In this document: positions 7,956-10,742 of the stretch, piece by piece
Layout of the letters: every line of letters begins with the position of its first letter
How positions within the stretch are numbered: position 1 is the first letter of the stretch
DNA from: Sphingomonadales bacterium UBA658
Lineage (GTDB): Bacteria; Pseudomonadota; Alphaproteobacteria; Sphingomonadales; Sphingomonadaceae
Length of the DNA: 10,742 nucleotides
Assembly: GCA_002299195.1 (NCBI GenBank)
Contig: DBOA01000109.1
Location: 1 to 10,742 of the forward strand
Reading direction: 5' to 3'
Made by a program: the position numbers and the translations under genes
Notes under the pieces: model-generated
What the model saw: the letters and a program-made list of their open reading frames with translations, nothing else
Database searches by the model: none
What the model was told of the DNA's origin: nothing

Positions 7956-9052
7956 GCTTCGTCGTCGAGAAACACCGCGACGTCGTCCAGTACGACGTCT
8001 TTCGACAGGAAGGTTTTGCCAATGCCTCGCGCGAGCAAGAAGGGCAAAGTGCCGCCGCTCATCTTTTTGTCATGCCGCATATAATCCACCAGCAACGCGC
8101 CATTCGCGGTAACGCCCGCATCCGAAAGCGTGGTGGGCAAGCCCGCGGCTTTCAGCAGCTGCGATACGCGTTGTGCATCCTCTGCGGCGCACAGGCCAAG
8201 CCGGACGGAATAGCGAAACGCCAGCGCCATCCCCGCTGCGACGGCTTCGCCATGGAACAGTCTGTCCGAAAAGCCTGTGTCGGCTTCCAACGCATGGCCA
8301 AAGGTATGGCCCAGGTTCAACAACGCCCGCGTGCCCGTGCGTTCGGTCTCGTCAGCGGCGACGATGCGTGCTTTGGATTGCACCGATGTTATGATGGCCT
8401 GCGCGTGAATTGCCGGGTCACCGGCAAAGAAACTGTCCAGATTGTCTTCGCAAAATTGAAAGAAATCGGGATCATCGATCAGGCCATATTTGGCCACTTC
8501 GGCAAAGCCAGCCGCCAATTGGCGTGGTGGAAGGGTCGATAATAATTCAGGGTCGATCAGCACCAATGCAGGTTGATGAAATGCACCGACGAGGTTTTTG
8601 CCTGCCGCGCTATTAATCGCGGTCTTGCCGCCGACGCTGCTGTCCACTTGCGCCAGCAAGGTCGTCGGGATTTGCACGAACGAACAGCCGCGCTTCACGA
8701 TATGCGTTGCAAAACCGGTGATGTCGCCGACAACACCGCCGCCTAACGCGATGACATGGTCGCTACGTTCCACATGCTGCGCGAGCATCCAGTCGGTTAG
8801 CTTTTCCAGTTCGCCCCAGCTTTTGCCACCCTCGCCCGCCGGCAAAATATACACCGCGGTTTTCACGCCCGCGGCGGAGAGTGCGCCTTCAAGCGCAGGC
8901 CAGACAGCGCGGGCAACATTTTCATCTGTGACCACCAACAACCGGTTGTCGCGCGCATAGGGCACCAGAAACTCCGGCGCCTGTGCCATTAAGCCCGCAC
9001 GGACATGAATGTCATAAGGCGCATTGGTCAGGTCGACGGAAATGACGGTCAT
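7946..9052 (-). CDS. aroB: 3-dehydroquinate synthase
   Basis: AroB converts DAHP to 3-dehydroquinate, the second step of the shikimate pathway, using NAD+ and a divalent metal (Zn2+ or Co2+) in the cytoplasm. The 368-residue length is typical. The NAD-binding GGGVVGD is at 104-110. PTTLLAQVDSSVGGKTAIN is at 129-147. The metal ligands are E185 in AGFAEVAKYG, H249 in NLGHTFGH and H267 in LFHGEAV. The start ATG at 9052 overlaps the aroK stop by four bases (ATGA), and GAAGG lies 10 bases upstream. The end overlaps the convergent antiporter gene by 10 bases, leaving no spacer. Confidence 0.98.
   Translation of the reverse strand: MTVISVDLTNAPYDIHVRAGLMAQAPEFLVPYARDNRLLVVTDENVARAVWPALEGALSAAGVKTAVYILPAGEGGKSWGELEKLTDWMLAQHVERSDHVIALGGGVVGDITGFATHIVKRGCSFVQIPTTLLAQVDSSVGGKTAINSAAGKNLVGAFHQPALVLIDPELLSTLPPRQLAAGFAEVAKYGLIDDPDFFQFCEDNLDSFFAGDPAIHAQAIITSVQSKARIVAADETERTGTRALLNLGHTFGHALEADTGFSDRLFHGEAVAAGMALAFRYSVRLGLCAAEDAQRVSQLLKAAGLPTTLSDAGVTANGALLVDYMRHDKKMSGGTLPFLLARGIGKTFLSKDVVLDDVAVFLDDEAQY
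7979..7999 (+). terminator. Possible hairpin terminator after the antiporter gene
   Basis: GACGTCGT (7979-7986) and ACGACGTC (7992-7999) form a perfect 8-bp stem around the loop CCAGT, followed by TTT. It lies 23 bases beyond the antiporter stop, within the 3' coding part of aroB. It could end plus-strand transcripts of the radA-antiporter run. The T-run is short and the repeat partly reflects two similar aroB peptide pieces (DVVLDDVAV), so chance is possible. Confidence 0.3.
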
Positions 9053-9612
9053 TGGGCAAGGGCCTTCACGATATTTTCAACGGTCCGCATATGCGGCGAT
9101 GTATCGCTGCGAATATGGATATTGGCCGTCGCATATAGCGGGTTTCGAATCTTGCCAAGTTCCGTCAGGACTTCAAAAGGGTCCTTATCCTTTAGCAAAG
9201 GCCGGTGGCTGCGCCGACCAACGCGGTCGGCCAGTACTTTTACGTCCGCGTCCAGCCAAATCGATATCGCGCGCTCCAATATGAGCGCGCGGGTGTCTGC
9301 ATTGACAAACGCGCCGCCGCCTGTGGCGATAATCTTTGGTGCACCTTCGACAAGCCGCGCAATAACCCGGCGCTCTCCATCGCGAAAATAGCCTTCGCCG
9401 AACTTTTCGAATATTTCGGAAATGGAGAGTCCCGCGGCACGTTCAATTTCATCGTCAGCATCGGCAAAAGGCACATTCAGCCGCGCAGCCAGGCGCTTTC
9501 CAATGCTGCTTTTACCCACGCCCATCATCCCGACAAGAACGACCGGCCGGTCAATTACCGGGTCAGTTATTGTTCGGTCGTTGCCGATTTTTTGTTCATC
9601 GTTTCCGGGCAT
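9049..9612 (-). CDS. aroK: Shikimate kinase
   Basis: AroK phosphorylates shikimate at the 3-OH with ATP, the fifth step of the shikimate pathway, in the cytoplasm. The 187-residue protein has Walker A GMMGVGKSS at 28-36. The shikimate-binding Asp is at D53 in the DADDEIE segment, with R77 in YFRDGER and the GGG at 98-100. The lid Arg is R137 in SHRPLL, and the adenine-side Arg is R156 in RNPLY. I chose ATG 9612 because AGGCGG lies 7 bases upstream. A GTG at 9663 would add 17 residues and is less likely, although the first 22 residues are already longer than in compact family members. It is the first gene of the aroK-aroB operon (ATGA overlap). Confidence 0.96.
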   Translation of the reverse strand: MPGNDEQKIGNDRTITDPVIDRPVVLVGMMGVGKSSIGKRLAARLNVPFADADDEIERAAGLSISEIFEKFGEGYFRDGERRVIARLVEGAPKIIATGGGAFVNADTRALILERAISIWLDADVKVLADRVGRRSHRPLLKDKDPFEVLTELGKIRNPLYATANIHIRSDTSPHMRTVENIVKALAQ

Positions 9613-9677
9613 TGCGACACCGCCTATATATCGGCTATCCCTAACCCGAAAGTAATTTGCCACTTGTTCGGAAAATT
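9613..9677. promoter_or_regulatory. Divergent control region between aroK and the small membrane ORF
   Basis: These 65 bases separate the aroK ATG from the GTG of the plus-strand small ORF and should contain promoters for one or both. A plus-strand match is TTTCCG (9602-9607), a 17-base spacer and TATATA (9625-9630). The palindromic TATATA core could also serve as a -10 for aroK, but that would leave a very short leader. The matches are weak, and alphaproteobacterial promoters are poorly predicted by eye. Confidence 0.25.
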
Positions 9678-9818
9678 GTGGGAAAGCAGTATATTACACA
9701 ATGGTTCAACAGCGGCGGACGTAAAAACTGGTTTTTGCGCTTTCTAATTGTTGCGGCAGTGGCATTTGGCCTGCTACTCTGGCTCGCATATTTAGGCGGT
9801 GAACAACCATGCAGATAA
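9678..9818 (+). CDS. Putative small single-pass membrane protein (46 aa)
   Basis: A GTG at 9678 opens a 46-codon frame ending at TAA 9816-9818. After a polar, positively charged segment (residues 1-21, with R15, K16 and R21) comes a strongly hydrophobic stretch, FLIVAAVAFGLLLWLAYL, at about 22-39. The short tail GGEQPCR ends in Cys-Arg. The positive-inside rule predicts the N-terminus in the cytoplasm. GGA lies 5 bases before the GTG, a modest ribosome site; an in-frame TTG at 9657 would add seven residues. The next gene on the strand begins 47 bases after the stop, so the two may be co-transcribed. I recognise no family. The frame fills the space between aroK and the exported-protein gene, and a composition-driven hydrophobic frame cannot be excluded. 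Confidence 0.5.
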   Translation: MGKQYITQWFNSGGRKNWFLRFLIVAAVAFGLLLWLAYLGGEQPCR

Positions 9819-9864
9819 GAGAAATTGCAGTGCAGCCCCAAACATTTGAAACAGGTTCGCGTCA

Positions 9865-10742
9865 TTGACTGATAAAATAACAAAAGGCGGCCTTTTGGCG
9901 GCAGCCGCTGTCGTCCTCGCATTTGCGTTGCCCGCATTGGGGCAGCAGGGTCCGGAGTCGCTTCTTCCCGAAGGCTTTGGCGACCCCGCGCCGTCAGCAC
10001 CTAATAATCCCACGCGTCCTTCGTCTTCGTCACCACCATCAACCGCCAAGGCCGGAACATCATCGGCAAATCCGGTATCGGGTGACGTCAGTACGGACGC
10101 TGCGGCTGACGACGCAGAAGAGGATGAAGAAGACGCACAGGAAATGGTCGTTCGGTATGACGTTCCGCCTGCCGCGCGCCGTTCGCTCAATGCGATTGGC
10201 ATCATCTCCGAAACATCGGGTGGATTTCCAGCGTCGTCATTTGGCGCGACCAATGGCGCTTTTCTAAAACAGGTTGTCGAACGCACATCAGGGCCAATCG
10301 CGTCGCGTTGGGGCACGATCATGGCACGGCGGTTGCTCGCCAGCCGGACCAATACGCCAGTGGGCGTAAACGGCCCGGATTGGACCGCAGAACGGGCGTG
10401 GCTGTTGTTGCGCATGGGGGATTCGGTTGTCGCACGTGGGCTTGTTCAGCAAGTCGATGCTGGCAACTATACCAAACGGCTTCATGAGGTCGCGATGCAG
10501 ACCTATCTCGCCAATGGCGATCTGGCTGGCATCTGTCCTTTAACCGAAGGCGGCGTTCGTCTTGTGAACAGTGGGCGCTGGAAAATGTCGCGCGCTATTT
10601 GTGCGTCGCTCGCTGGCGAACAAGGCAGCGCAACGGGATTTATCAATCAGGGACGCTATCAGGGCTGGGTTCGGGGCGTTGATTATCTCTTAACCGAAAA
10701 GGCCGTGGGTGCAGGCATTAATGGCCGCCGGTCGGTTAAAAT
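9865..10742 (+). CDS. Exported protein of unknown function, N-terminal part
   Basis: An uninterrupted frame of 292 codons runs from TTG 9865 past the window end. The in-frame stop at 9847-9849 limits the start, and AGG lies 9 bases before the TTG. Residues 1-27 look like a signal peptide: DKITK, then a hydrophobic core GLLAAAAVVLAFALPALG, with probable cleavage near ALG/QQ. Residues 28-94 form a disordered linker, first LLPEGFGDP, then Ser/Pro/Ala-rich, then very acidic (DDAEEDEEDAQE). From about 95 a folded, probably helical domain follows. It has two cysteines, C224 and C246, that could form a disulfide outside the cytoplasm. I recognise no named family; similar LLPxGFGDP proteins are, from memory, present in sphingomonads without a known role. 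The destination would be periplasm or outer envelope. Confidence 0.82.
   Translation, partial: MTDKITKGGLLAAAAVVLAFALPALGQQGPESLLPEGFGDPAPSAPNNPTRPSSSSPPSTAKAGTSSANPVSGDVSTDAAADDAEEDEEDAQEMVVRYDVPPAARRSLNAIGIISETSGGFPASSFGATNGAFLKQVVERTSGPIASRWGTIMARRLLASRTNTPVGVNGPDWTAERAWLLLRMGDSVVARGLVQQVDAGNYTKRLHEVAMQTYLANGDLAGICPLTEGGVRLVNSGRWKMSRAICASLAGEQGSATGFINQGRYQGWVRGVDYLLTEKAVGAGINGRRSVK

Noticed and set aside
9881..9897. Perfect inverted repeat CAAAAGG-CGG-CCTTTTG near the start of the exported-protein gene
   Set aside because: Lies inside the signal-peptide coding region, has a 3-base loop and no T-tract; probably incidental, though it could affect early translation.
9792..10415. Long minus-strand frame opposite the exported-protein gene
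   Set aside because: It is a Ser/Ala-rich shadow of the plus-strand coding frame, which has a signal peptide and ribosome site; no recognisable domain on the minus strand.

Overview
The window is about 10.7 kb of ordinary chromosomal DNA from an alphaproteobacterium, most likely of the order Sphingomonadales. This placement is inferred from gene content, moderately high GC and the protein sequences; no database search was run. There are no mobile elements, CRISPR arrays, rRNA or tRNA genes. I did not find a convincing new multi-gene system. What stands out is local: a frameshifted patatin gene, a degenerate IscU-like protein, a probable unannotated one-helix membrane protein, and an exported protein of unknown function.

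Layout. (1) 1-1273, plus strand: the last 26 residues of DnaK, a hairpin-containing spacer, then complete dnaJ (chaperone operon). (2) 1297-3637, minus strand: a DUF3376-type patatin-like phospholipase whose frame is broken by one extra base in a CCCCGGGG run at 3494-3501. It converges on dnaJ and diverges from radA. (3) 3731-7955, plus strand: radA, then cvpA, an IscU-like protein and a KefB/KefC-type cation:proton antiporter. The last three are tightly coupled by 4-base and 1-base overlaps. (4) 9612-7946, minus strand: aroK and aroB, a shikimate-pathway operon with an ATGA overlap. Its end overlaps the antiporter gene tail to tail by 10 bases. (5) 9678-10742, plus strand: a putative 46-residue membrane protein, followed by the start of an exported protein with an acidic, Ser/Pro/Ala-rich linker. 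That second gene runs off the window.

How the genes work together. DnaK and DnaJ act as a chaperone pair. AroK and AroB supply two steps of the shikimate pathway. RadA acts in recombination and repair. CvpA, the IscU-like protein and the antiporter form one translationally coupled unit of membrane and stress character; a functional link between them is only a hypothesis. No gene-free stretch exceeds 300 bases. The largest intergenic gap is 5096-5212, in which I see no convincing gene.
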